A stretch of 64,000 nt of DNA from Duncaniella freteri. Its GTDB lineage: Bacteria > Bacteroidota > Bacteroidia > Bacteroidales > Muribaculaceae. The position numbers and the translations under genes are program-made. Positions 25,602 to 33,635 of the stretch are shown piece by piece. The notes under the pieces were generated by a model. It made no database searches. It had not been told where the DNA came from and saw only the letters and a program-made list of their open reading frames with translations. Numbering within the stretch: the stretch's first letter is position 1; each line of letters starts with the position of its first letter. The DNA lies in NCBI RefSeq assembly GCF_004766125.1, contig NZ_SJSA01000001.1, positions 1,302,001 to 1,366,000 of the forward strand, given 5' to 3'.

Positions 25602-27359
25602 ATGAAACTCTTAATTTCCAGCCAATCTTTTAAGGACACTTTCATAGATTATTCTGCATCCGCAATGGCATTGTGGAGCATTCTGTGTGTGTTCACTTTG
25701 AGTATCGGTGATAGTCTCAGGCTGTTCTACAATGTATTGTACTTTATAGGCGACTCGGCATTGCTGCTTGCCCCTGTATGGCTCCTTCCGCGTCGGTTGA
25801 GATGGCTGTCGGTCGTGCCTGTGTGGCTTACGTCGGTGTATCTTACCGCAAGCTCCATGTACTTTCGCTACTGGGGTGACCTGTTGCCGTTGTCGTCGGT
25901 CTTTGAGCCGGACAACTGGAACTCTTTTGTGTTCGGAAGCATTTCCCATCTGTTGGCTTGGAGCGATGTGGTCATGTGCATCCTCCCTTTAGGGCTGCTT
26001 GTGTTCCTGCTGTGGCGTCGGCGTAAGTATGCCCCTGCAAATCTTTCCTGGAAATGGAGATCGGCAGGCTTTGCAGCATCAGTGTTCATATGGGTAATGG
26101 CTGAGATATGTTCATTCTATCATATGAGTGGATATCTGGCAAGCATTGAGAAGGACAATTCTGTTGGCGAAATATTTAATTACAGATTTGGTGATGAATA
26201 TGCTTATAGCAGGATGCACGACCTATCACTTTCATGGAAGTCAGGCTATGTCTATTTCATGGTCAATAATATAAAATCATTAGGTGATATTCAGGAGCGA
26301 TTGGTGCTTGATGAAAATTACAAGGAATCCTTGAGTCGGGCTCTCCGGTCCTTGGGTGGAGTTGATAATTCCGGTCGGTATGTTTCCAACAGGGACAAAA
26401 ACCTGATATTGATAATCGTTGAATCACTTAATTCCGGAGTCCTTACGGATTATGGTCAGCGTCTTGCCCCTGAGCTCTGTTCCTTAATGGAAAAGCCGGG
26501 GACAATTTCATGCCTTAGGATTTATGATCAGGTCAAGTCCGGATGTTCGAGTGATGGGCAGCTCATATATAATACAGGTCTTCTGCCATTGGAGTCAGGA
26601 TGTTTGGCTCAGCAGTTTGCCGGCAACTCTTTCCCCTCTCTGGCAAAAAGCCTCCGTCCGCGTCCATCTATAGAATGTATCGTGGAGGATGGGCGTGTAT
26701 GGAACCATAAGGAGACCACTCTGGCATACGGTTACGACGCATTGTACGATGCCGGAGAGATAAGACGCCTTGGCATGGACCCTCTCGAAGTCGGAGGTGA
26801 CAGGGCTGTATTCGAGATGGCTCTTCAGAAGATCGGCTCGCTCCCCGAGCCCTTCTTTGCCCAGGTCGTCACCCTGTCGATGCACTTTCCGTTTCAGGAC
26901 CCCGGCATAGACAGGCTCGCATGGATTGACCGCATCACCGGCATCTCCCCATCCGAGCGCAACTATCTGCAATCTGTGGCATATTTCGACCGTCAGCTCG
27001 GGTGGTTTCTCGGCATGTTGAAGGCTAAAGGGATCTACGACCGTTCCGTGATAGTGATAGCCTCTGATCATGACCGTCCTTATAAGTCCGTCGACGGAAT
27101 CATCGACAGCACCGAGAGCCTCCCTATAGCTTTCATCGCGCTCAACACCGGAGGCGCGACACGCCTCATCGATAAGGATGCCTGGCAGATGGATGTCTAT
27201 CCCACCATTCTTGACATAATGGGAGTCACAGGCACGGATTACCGCGGGCTCGGCACCTCACTTGTCACCCCCGACGACTCCCTCCCGGGCACCGGAATAC
27301 CTGTGGAGGAGATTGCCGGCATCTCTGAAAAGATAATACGTTCCGATTTTTTCCGATAA
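25602..27359 (+). CDS. LtaS/OpgB-like sulfatase-fold phosphotransferase
   Basis: A 585-residue membrane enzyme. The N-terminal 190 residues hold about five helices. The extracytoplasmic domain starts near residue 260 with KNLILIIVESLNSGVL, the family's first metal-ligand motif, and ends with the metal-binding IASDHDRPY. The nucleophile region reads QVKSGCSSDGQLIYNTG, in which Ser stands where LtaS has Thr. LtaS/OpgB/EptA relatives transfer phosphoglycerol or phosphoethanolamine from lipids to envelope glycans, so a similar reaction is likely but the substrate is unknown. The middle (26.1-26.6 kb) is more AT-rich than the ends. It is followed 30 bases later by an acyltransferase. Confidence 0.8.
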   Translation: MKLLISSQSFKDTFIDYSASAMALWSILCVFTLSIGDSLRLFYNVLYFIGDSALLLAPVWLLPRRLRWLSVVPVWLTSVYLTASSMYFRYWGDLLPLSSVFEPDNWNSFVFGSISHLLAWSDVVMCILPLGLLVFLLWRRRKYAPANLSWKWRSAGFAASVFIWVMAEICSFYHMSGYLASIEKDNSVGEIFNYRFGDEYAYSRMHDLSLSWKSGYVYFMVNNIKSLGDIQERLVLDENYKESLSRALRSLGGVDNSGRYVSNRDKNLILIIVESLNSGVLTDYGQRLAPELCSLMEKPGTISCLRIYDQVKSGCSSDGQLIYNTGLLPLESGCLAQQFAGNSFPSLAKSLRPRPSIECIVEDGRVWNHKETTLAYGYDALYDAGEIRRLGMDPLEVGGDRAVFEMALQKIGSLPEPFFAQVVTLSMHFPFQDPGIDRLAWIDRITGISPSERNYLQSVAYFDRQLGWFLGMLKAKGIYDRSVIVIASDHDRPYKSVDGIIDSTESLPIAFIALNTGGATRLIDKDAWQMDVYPTILDIMGVTGTDYRGLGTSLVTPDDSLPGTGIPVEEIAGISEKIIRSDFFR

Positions 27360-27389
27360 TATCAACCCATCAGCCGTAACAGTCGTCAT

Positions 27390-28052
27390 ATGAGTATTCT
27401 GAGCATTCTTCGCAACTATTTCTATTACCGCATAGCCTGCCGCAGGCAGGTAAGGCTCTCCCCCCTTGCCATAGTGGCTGGAGGCAGCACGTTCGAGGGG
27501 ATGAACCGTATCCTTTCGCGCACACAGTTCCGCGGCTCCATGGGGCGTGGCAGCTACATAAGCCACTCATCCAACCTTGATGCCAGCATAGGCCGCTTCT
27601 CCTCCATCGGTGCGCGCGTCAGAGTCATCCAGGGGGCACATCCCTACAAGGCTCCTTATGTGTCCACCTCCCCATACTTCTTCTCCGATGCGGGGCAGTG
27701 CGGCGTCTCCGTTCTCGATAAGCCGGTCTATGACGAGCATCGTTATGCCGATCCCGGCCGGCGGCACGCCGTGGTCATAGGTTCCGACGTCTGGATAGGC
27801 ACCGATGCGCGCCTCATAGCCGGAGTGACAGTCGCGGATGGGGCTGTTGTCCTTGCCGGGGCTATGGTCACCAAGGATGTCCCCCCCTATGCCATTGTGG
27901 GAGGAGTCCCCGCACGCATCCTCGGATACCGCTACGACGAGTCGGCTATAGCCCGCCTGCTCGATATCCGTTGGTGGGACCGTGACATGTCCTGGATCAA
28001 TGCCCGCCACCATCTGTTCACCTCCCTTCCCTCTTTCCTATCCTCCATCTGA
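27390..28052 (+). CDS. Hexapeptide-repeat (left-handed beta-helix) acyltransferase
   Basis: A 220-residue protein of the Xat/NodL/CatB type. It has hexapeptide repeats (SHSSNLDASIGRFSSIGARV), a central loop, and the second coil HAVVIGSDVWIGTDARLIAG ending GAMVTKDVPPYAIVGGVPAR, a strong family signature. Such enzymes move acetyl or related groups from acyl-CoA to sugar hydroxyl or amino groups, or to antibiotics. Its place between the LtaS-like enzyme (30-base gap) and a pectate lyase (12-base gap) suggests O-acetylation of a surface or dietary glycan, which is an inference. Confidence 0.88.
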   Translation: MSILSILRNYFYYRIACRRQVRLSPLAIVAGGSTFEGMNRILSRTQFRGSMGRGSYISHSSNLDASIGRFSSIGARVRVIQGAHPYKAPYVSTSPYFFSDAGQCGVSVLDKPVYDEHRYADPGRRHAVVIGSDVWIGTDARLIAGVTVADGAVVLAGAMVTKDVPPYAIVGGVPARILGYRYDESAIARLLDIRWWDRDMSWINARHHLFTSLPSFLSSI

Positions 28053-28064
28053 AATCTGTATCCC

Positions 28065-29570
28065 ATGAAAATCATCCCTGCACTCACCTCCCTCCTCCTC
28101 TCCGGCACTGTTCTTGCCGGCAACCCGCTCATAGCGTTTCCCGGAGCCGAAGGCTTCGGGCGTAATGCCTCCGGAGGCCGTGGCGGCAAAGTCTACCATG
28201 TCACCACGCTTGAGGACGGCGACCATCCCGGCACATTGCGTCATGCCGTGATGCAGAAAGGCCCCCGCACAGTGGTGTTCGATGTCGCAGGGACCATCTT
28301 TCTCGACTCCCCCCTGCGCATCACCTCGGGCGACCTCACTCTTGCCGGACAGACAGCCCCCGGAGAGGGGATATGCATAGCCCGACACCAGGTGTCGCTG
28401 CGCGCCGACAACACCATAGTCCGCTACCTCCGTTTCCGTGTAGGCAACGAAGGAGGAGGGGAGCCCGACGGGCTCGGGTGCAATGAGGCTCGTGACGTTA
28501 TCATCGACCACTGCTCCATCAGCTGGTCGGTCGATGAGACCTGTGCCGTATACGGATGTGAGAATGTCACCGTGCAATGGTGCATATCATCCGAGAGCCT
28601 TCGCAACGCAGGCCATCACAAGGGACCTCACGGCTATGGGGCGATATGGGGAGGCGACCACGCATCCTTCCATCACAACCTCCTTGCCCATCACGAGAGC
28701 CGGGCCCCGCGCCTCGGTCCGCATGTCAGCACCCAGGAGCGGGAGCATGTGGATATGCGCAACAATGTCATCTACAACTGGGCAGGCTCAGGATGTTACG
28801 GCGGAGAAGGCATGAATGTCAACATCGTCAACAACTATTACAAGCCCGGTCCCGCCACCCCGCGTGGCTCCAAGGTCGGGCACCGCATCACAGCCATAGG
28901 GGTGCGCACCACAGGCTACACTCATCATGACTCCCATAAGCCTAACGCCTGGGACCCTATGTGGCACCGCTGGGGCCGATTCTTCATCGACGGCAACGTC
29001 ATGGAAGGGCATCCCGACATCACAGCCGACAACTGGACCCTTGGAGTGATCCGTCAGGCTGAGACAGGCGATTATGACGGCATGTACTCCCCGGAGCTTT
29101 TCAGTGAGATACGTCTTTCCGCTCCTATCGAATTCGGTCATGTCACCACCCACACCCCTCGGCAGGCCTACGAACTCGTCCTTGCGGGAGCCGGATGCTC
29201 CCTGCGGCGCGACTCGCTTGACCGGCGCATAGTCGAGGAGACACGTATGGGCACAGCCTCGCGCTATGGTTCCGTGTCGGAGGATGCGCGGCAGAAGCCC
29301 GGGCTAATCGACCTCCCTTCCGACGCAATGGAGCCTGATTGGCAGTCGCCGTGGGTTCATCTGAGCGACGACGGTGTGGCAGACTATCTGCGCACACACG
29401 GCACACTCCCCGAGCATATCCGCGACACCGACGGCGACGGCATACCCGACCTCTGGGAGATAACCCGCGCGCTCGATCCACTCGACCCCGCCGACGGCAA
29501 TGCCGTCACCCTCTCCCCCTCGGGCTACACCAACCTCGAAGTCTACCTCAACTCCTTGGTCTCTGAATGA
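28065..29570 (+). CDS. Pectate lyase-like right-handed beta-helix protein (PL1 type)
   Basis: A 501-residue secreted protein with signal peptide MKIIPALTSLLLSGTVLAG. The beta-helix begins FPGAEGFGRNASGGRGGKVY. Expected Ca-binding acids occur in ARDVIIDHCSISWSVDE (about residues 142-158) and the catalytic-Arg segment is HHNLLAHHESRAPRLG (about 205-220), as in pectate lyase family 1. The C-terminal DTDGDGIPDLWE is a thrombospondin-3-like Ca site, often a spacer. It would cleave polygalacturonan by beta-elimination outside the cytoplasm. No SusC/D pair adjoins it, unusual for a pectin-utilising gene set. Confidence 0.88.
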   Translation: MKIIPALTSLLLSGTVLAGNPLIAFPGAEGFGRNASGGRGGKVYHVTTLEDGDHPGTLRHAVMQKGPRTVVFDVAGTIFLDSPLRITSGDLTLAGQTAPGEGICIARHQVSLRADNTIVRYLRFRVGNEGGGEPDGLGCNEARDVIIDHCSISWSVDETCAVYGCENVTVQWCISSESLRNAGHHKGPHGYGAIWGGDHASFHHNLLAHHESRAPRLGPHVSTQEREHVDMRNNVIYNWAGSGCYGGEGMNVNIVNNYYKPGPATPRGSKVGHRITAIGVRTTGYTHHDSHKPNAWDPMWHRWGRFFIDGNVMEGHPDITADNWTLGVIRQAETGDYDGMYSPELFSEIRLSAPIEFGHVTTHTPRQAYELVLAGAGCSLRRDSLDRRIVEETRMGTASRYGSVSEDARQKPGLIDLPSDAMEPDWQSPWVHLSDDGVADYLRTHGTLPEHIRDTDGDGIPDLWEITRALDPLDPADGNAVTLSPSGYTNLEVYLNSLVSE

Positions 29571-29590
29571 ATTATGTTTGTCAGAGCATT

Positions 29591-31239
29591 TTAATATATG
29601 ATCTTTTGGGCAAGAAGATCAGAGTATTCTTTTGCTATTCTGAGAGATTGAGAAAATTTTGATATTTTTTGTGCATTTAATTCAGATAAAGGATTCAGTA
29701 CTGATAGAAAAATATCAATTCGTGATAATAAATCATAATGTATCCCACAGATAAATATATCAGAGTTCTCTATATCAGTAGCATCAAATAGTAGTGTGAA
29801 ATTAATACTATTTAGATTATTGTTATCAGATCCATTTATCATATATCCGTCAACTCGCCATAGATAGCGTGGCAGATTAAGTGTCAGGATATCTATCTTA
29901 TGCATTTCGGAATTGAAATAAACCTTATCCCTGAGGCTTATTTCTTTTTTGAAATCATTTACTGTGGTCAGATAGATATCCCATACAATTCTACATCCTC
30001 GATCATACCAGCTTTTCATGTATAGTGAATTGAATTCACGTATGATTGAAAAGACCGTGTTGAAACTGATTCTGATTTTATGGGGCTTAGGGAGCAATAT
30101 GTCCTTCACAGTGGCATTGATTTCTTCCACTGTATTACGATACATATACCATCTTGTCTTTATATGTTGCCAATATTCATTTAGGAATTCCATTTTTGCA
30201 AATGGACCTATCTCATCATCGTGAACATATATTTTGTCGATGGCAGATGATTTTAAGTATATATCCCTTTGATATGTTTTATTAAGGATTGTAGGTATGT
30301 CATCGGTTTTGAAGGAAGGTATGGGAAGAGTCGTGGAAATGTGGTACCCGGTTACAGCGACAGCATGATTCCCTATGGGCACAGCTTTTGATATCCCGTT
30401 TTCAAGAAATCCTGACTCGTCAGCATAATGCAAGCTCATTCCTAATACGGGAGTGACTCCGACCGAAAGATAGGCTCTCATCAAAGCCTTGAGATAACTG
30501 GTATTTATGAAGTTACATAGCAGAGGATCAAGACCGTCTTCTCTCACAGAACTTGCCATTTGAGCAGGTGTCAGACCTCGGTGTGGATGATTGAGCTGAT
30601 ATTGTGGTATTATCTTTTTTGCATTTTCTGTAATTCGGGATGGTGCAGATACTTTATCGACATCAAGTAGTGAAGAGCCGTGGAATGATGACCATAGAGC
30701 TGATGTCGCGCATGCCGATAATGCTCTGTCCTGTTCCTGAAATGCCAATGATTTTATGGTTGCTCTTGTCCTAATAAATGAACTCTATATGTCTTTAGGG
30801 TTGGGAAATAACGGTTCTTTTCATTAGTCTGTGGATACGTTGAGATGCACACTTTGGCTAATGGTGCATTTGGCAATGGTCTGAGCACTATAAAACCAAG
30901 ATAATTATTGCATAATAAATCTGGAGTTGAGCCATCTATTTTCTCTAAGATATAATTTTTTAAATCTGACAGACTAAATTCAGAAGAGAAAAGATGAATC
31001 CTTGCGCACTTTTTTTGGATATCCTGAAAACAACGTGAATAGTATTCTGAATAATCATCCAAGAAATTCTTGTCAACATATTTGGTCTCAATAATGATAG
31101 TCTTACACCCTATTTGTTTTAGATAGTCGTTAAGATAAAGAAAACGGTCGTTGTTGGTCTCACAGGCATTTCTGGTGGATTCAGGAAGGACAGATATGAG
31201 ATCTGTGAATGAATTATATGGGACTACAGTTAAGTTCAT
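29591..31239 (-). pseudogene. Papain/C39-like cysteine peptidase gene split by a frameshift
   Basis: Two frames form one protein of about 549 residues. The first (31239-30754) starts MNLTVVPYNSFTDLISVLPE and ends RVHLLGQEQP. The second has no ATG at its head but reads TIKSLAFQEQDRALSACATS directly across the junction near 30757. Restoring one base there joins them. The second part shows a papain-like triad: a Gln before SACATSALW (Cys nucleophile), NHAVAVTGYH (His) and IYVHDDEIGPFA (Asp). The remaining C-terminus is helical and unknown. The gene is AT-rich and ends the three-gene module at 29591-32229, 20 bases from the convergent pectate lyase gene. Read error or true inactivation cannot be told apart here. 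Confidence 0.7.
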
Positions 31240-31251
31240 TCTTGTCCGCTG

Positions 31252-31509
31252 CTATATTGTGAATGGTGTCCAAAGTTCAGTTTCGCTTAGTTCCATACGG
31301 TTGTCTATATCCTGTCTCGAAAATTCTATGATATTCTTCATGCTTTTTACATAGTCAAGCCATTTTGATGAACTGTAAAATTCTTTCTGTGAATGATAGA
31401 ACTTTAAAGAGTCCTCTATCCTTTTTTTCTCAGTATTTGATATGTCGCGATCTTTGAGCTGCTCCAATATCATATCAATGGTTAGCTCATAAGTTTCATC
31501 CGTTTGCAT
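31252..31509 (-). CDS. Small helical unknown protein of the AT-rich module
   Basis: An 85-residue acidic, probably all-helical protein (MQTDETYELTIDMILEQLKD at the start) with no membrane segment or known motif. It sits 21 bases after the 232-residue gene and 12 bases before the peptidase gene, so the three are almost certainly one operon. Size and charge would suit an adaptor, inhibitor or immunity-type protein for the peptidase, but nothing in the sequence proves this. Base composition is AT-rich like its neighbours in the module. Confidence 0.6.
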   Translation of the reverse strand: MQTDETYELTIDMILEQLKDRDISNTEKKRIEDSLKFYHSQKEFYSSSKWLDYVKSMKNIIEFSRQDIDNRMELSETELWTPFTI

Positions 31510-31530
31510 GTATGGTTATTAGATTGGTAA

Positions 31531-32229
31531 TCAGTATGTGGATTGTTCTGACGCTATTTCAAAATTAAAGGCTTCTCCTTGATATCCGGGGTTGTATGTT
31601 TTCTTAAATAATCCGGTGCGATCAAACCCTACGAATTTGGCTCCGGCAAATTGCTCGACGCCATTGAATTGGATACAATTTATGGATGCCTTCTCATATT
31701 TAAAATTTAAGTTGAAATCTGCTTTGGCAAGATTCAGCTCATCTTCGATGTTTCCGTGCAGTCTGACTTTGCTTCCTTTTGAGGAGGATTGAAATGATAA
31801 CAGGTTGTCGGCATAGTTTATCTCTACTGCAATCCAATATTTAGAATCCCATATACCCTGTTCCAAATATTTTTTCATGAAACTGAACACCTCATTCTGA
31901 ATAGATGAAAAACGCTCTATCTTTGTTATGTGAGCCTTGTAATGAATGCTGCCATTAGCATTGAAACTCAATTCTGTCCCAGTGGTAGCATTATCGGATG
32001 TCCCATCTATGGAAGTTCCCGATGATATTGTCACTCCGCAGTCACAACTTTCTATGGTATCCGTTTCTTCAATGGTTTTGTTGAAAAAAATGAGACCGAA
32101 GTCATTGTTTATGTTTCCAAGGCGGCACCATTCTTTCCCTTTCCATACCCCATAGTCACCTAATTGTACACGGAATCCAGGTGTGGCTGGATATAATCCG
32201 TAATCTGTCTTAATGGGGGCATTACTCAT
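31531..32229 (-). CDS. Unknown beta-rich protein, first gene of the AT-rich module
   Basis: A 232-residue protein starting MSNAPIKTDYGLYPATPGFR, without signal peptide or long hydrophobic segment. It is strand-rich with alternating polar and apolar residues and has one helical stretch (SSIQNEVFSFMKKYLEQGIW, about residues 109-128). Two Cys occur in ESCDCGVTISSG. I do not recognise the family. Cytoplasmic beta-rich proteins beside a protease gene are sometimes its substrate, for example pore-forming effectors, but no specific similarity to gasdermins was seen. A good promoter lies 33 bases upstream, and the ISAs1 element ends 94 bases before the start codon. Confidence 0.65.
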   Translation of the reverse strand: MSNAPIKTDYGLYPATPGFRVQLGDYGVWKGKEWCRLGNINNDFGLIFFNKTIEETDTIESCDCGVTISSGTSIDGTSDNATTGTELSFNANGSIHYKAHITKIERFSSIQNEVFSFMKKYLEQGIWDSKYWIAVEINYADNLLSFQSSSKGSKVRLHGNIEDELNLAKADFNLNFKYEKASINCIQFNGVEQFAGAKFVGFDRTGLFKKTYNPGYQGEAFNFEIASEQSTY

Positions 32230-32261
32230 ATTTTGGTGAGATTAAGTTATACTTTATCTTG

Positions 32262-32294
32262 CAAAGATACGATACTTTTGTGTCAAGATACAAA
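32262..32294 (-). promoter_or_regulatory. Promoter of the AT-rich peptidase module
   Basis: On the minus strand TTTG (32294-32291) precedes TATCTTTG (32269-32262) by 21 bases. The ISAs1 element begins 38 bases upstream of the -33 box, so the promoter itself appears intact. Confidence 0.6.
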
Positions 32295-32331
32295 TTTTTT
32301 AGCTTTAATGTGATTTATCCTAAATAAAAAC

Positions 32332-33560
32332 CAGGGCTGGCGCATGAGATTTAACTCAAATTCAGTCAAAAATTCACCTGATTATGTGAAATAAACTTTC
32401 AGATATTGCATATATTGCTGAAAATGGATATATTAGAGGTATGCAAATAGAAATTTTCAGCAAAGTAAAAGACCCGCGCGACTTGGGCAAGGTTAAACAT
32501 GAGCTCGAGGATGTGCTCCGAATGGCACTCATCGGCGTGTTGTGTGATTGTGAGGACTGTGACGACATATCGGATATGGTTACAGACCGAGAGGAAGAAT
32601 TCAAGGCTGCCGGATTGCTGAAGCTTAGCAACGGTGTCCCGTGTGGTGACACGATACTTCGTGTTGTAGAGTCTGTCAATCCCGCTCAGCTCCGGGCAAG
32701 TCTTGATTGCTGCCGAGGCCACATAATCGAATCCCTGTGCGGCAATCAGGTCATCATTGACGGTAAGAAACTGCGGGGTGAAAATCCCAGGAGTCCCGGA
32801 TGCCACGGACTGTATATCCTCAATGCGTGGGTATCTGAAACAGAAATCTGCGTTGCCGAAAAGCCGGTGGATGGCAAGACCAACGAACTTACGGTTCTGC
32901 CGTCCGTATTGTCCTCTTTATGGCTTACAGGGGCATTGGTTTCAGTCGACGCAATGGGGACCCACCGTAATATCGCAGAACAGATCATGCTCCAGGGCGG
33001 CGACTATCTGATGGCGCTTAAAGACAATCAGCCGATACTCAAGGACTTGACGGAAAGTATCTTTAGTAGCACTACTCCAATATCGGTATACACAACCGAG
33101 GAAAAGGGGCACGGAAGAGTTGAGAAGAGAACCTGTTCAATTATGGATACGACACTTTTGGAACAGGAGGGAATGTACGAGAAGTGGCCCGGTCTTAAAC
33201 GTATCATAAAGATGGAGCGTGAGCGTACTGAGAACGGCGCCCGCTCGCGTGAAACAATCTACTATCTCAGCAGCGTGGAGAAAGATGAGGCTTCTTACTA
33301 TGCGATGCGTATTCGTGCGCACTGGGGTATCGAGAACAAACTGCACTGGCATCTCGACGTGACGTTTCGGGAAGATATGTGCCGCGTACGCGCCAAGAAT
33401 GGCGCTGTCAATTTTTCAGCGATGCGCAAGTATGCATTGGAAATGCTTAAAAAGCAGAACGATAAACTCAGCCTTAAACGAAGACGCAAAAAATGTATGT
33501 GGAGCACTGAATATCTGTACAAAGTCTTTAAGGATAGTTAAATCTCATGCGTCAGCCCTG
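32332..33560 (+). mobile_element. ISAs1-family insertion sequence, intact, with 9-bp target duplication
   Basis: The 1229-bp element has 22-bp terminal inverted repeats: left CAGGGCTGGCGCATGAGATT and onward at 32332-32353, right at 33539-33560, with one mismatch. It is flanked by the direct repeat AATAAAAAC at 32323-32331 and 33561-33569. The target duplication falls in the T tract of the neighbouring terminator. The perfect duplication and full-length transposase indicate a recent, probably active insertion. Confidence 0.95.
32441..33541 (+). CDS. ISAs1-family transposase
   Basis: A 366-residue DDE transposase. The N-terminus has the family's DPRDLGKVKHELEDVL segment. The DDE residues are expected in VIIDGKKLRG, in LVSVDAMGTHRNIAEQI, and in the C-terminal IRAHWGIENKLHWHLDVTF, which contains the Glu. 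The C-terminal KYALEMLKKQ helix matches the H-repeat/ISAs1 group. The stop codon overlaps the right inverted repeat, normal for compact insertion sequences. The frame is intact. Confidence 0.95.
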   Translation: MQIEIFSKVKDPRDLGKVKHELEDVLRMALIGVLCDCEDCDDISDMVTDREEEFKAAGLLKLSNGVPCGDTILRVVESVNPAQLRASLDCCRGHIIESLCGNQVIIDGKKLRGENPRSPGCHGLYILNAWVSETEICVAEKPVDGKTNELTVLPSVLSSLWLTGALVSVDAMGTHRNIAEQIMLQGGDYLMALKDNQPILKDLTESIFSSTTPISVYTTEEKGHGRVEKRTCSIMDTTLLEQEGMYEKWPGLKRIIKMERERTENGARSRETIYYLSSVEKDEASYYAMRIRAHWGIENKLHWHLDVTFREDMCRVRAKNGAVNFSAMRKYALEMLKKQNDKLSLKRRRKKCMWSTEYLYKVFKDS

Positions 33561-33599
33561 AATAAAAACAGTCGCATCTTCTCAAAAAGATGCGACTGT
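33561..33599 (-). terminator. Terminator of the inositol-phosphate synthase gene, interrupted in its T tract
   Basis: Perfect 13-base arms ACAGTCGCATCTT and AAGATGCGACTGT (33568-33580 and 33587-33599) have a 6-base loop, followed on the minus strand by GTTTTTATT. The ISAs1 element is inserted directly after this tract, whose sequence forms the 9-bp target duplication. Confidence 0.85.
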
Positions 33600-33635
33600 A
33601 ACTATTGTTTTAACCGTTATTGCAGTGGCAGGGGA

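Noticed and set aside
30018..30224. Small plus-strand frame within the peptidase gene
   Set aside because: Antisense shadow in AT-rich DNA, without promoter or similarity.
31531..32229. Identification of the 232-residue protein as a bacterial gasdermin
   Set aside because: Only the gene arrangement (beta-rich protein near a peptidase) suggests it; no gasdermin sequence motif or N-terminal lipidated Cys was seen.
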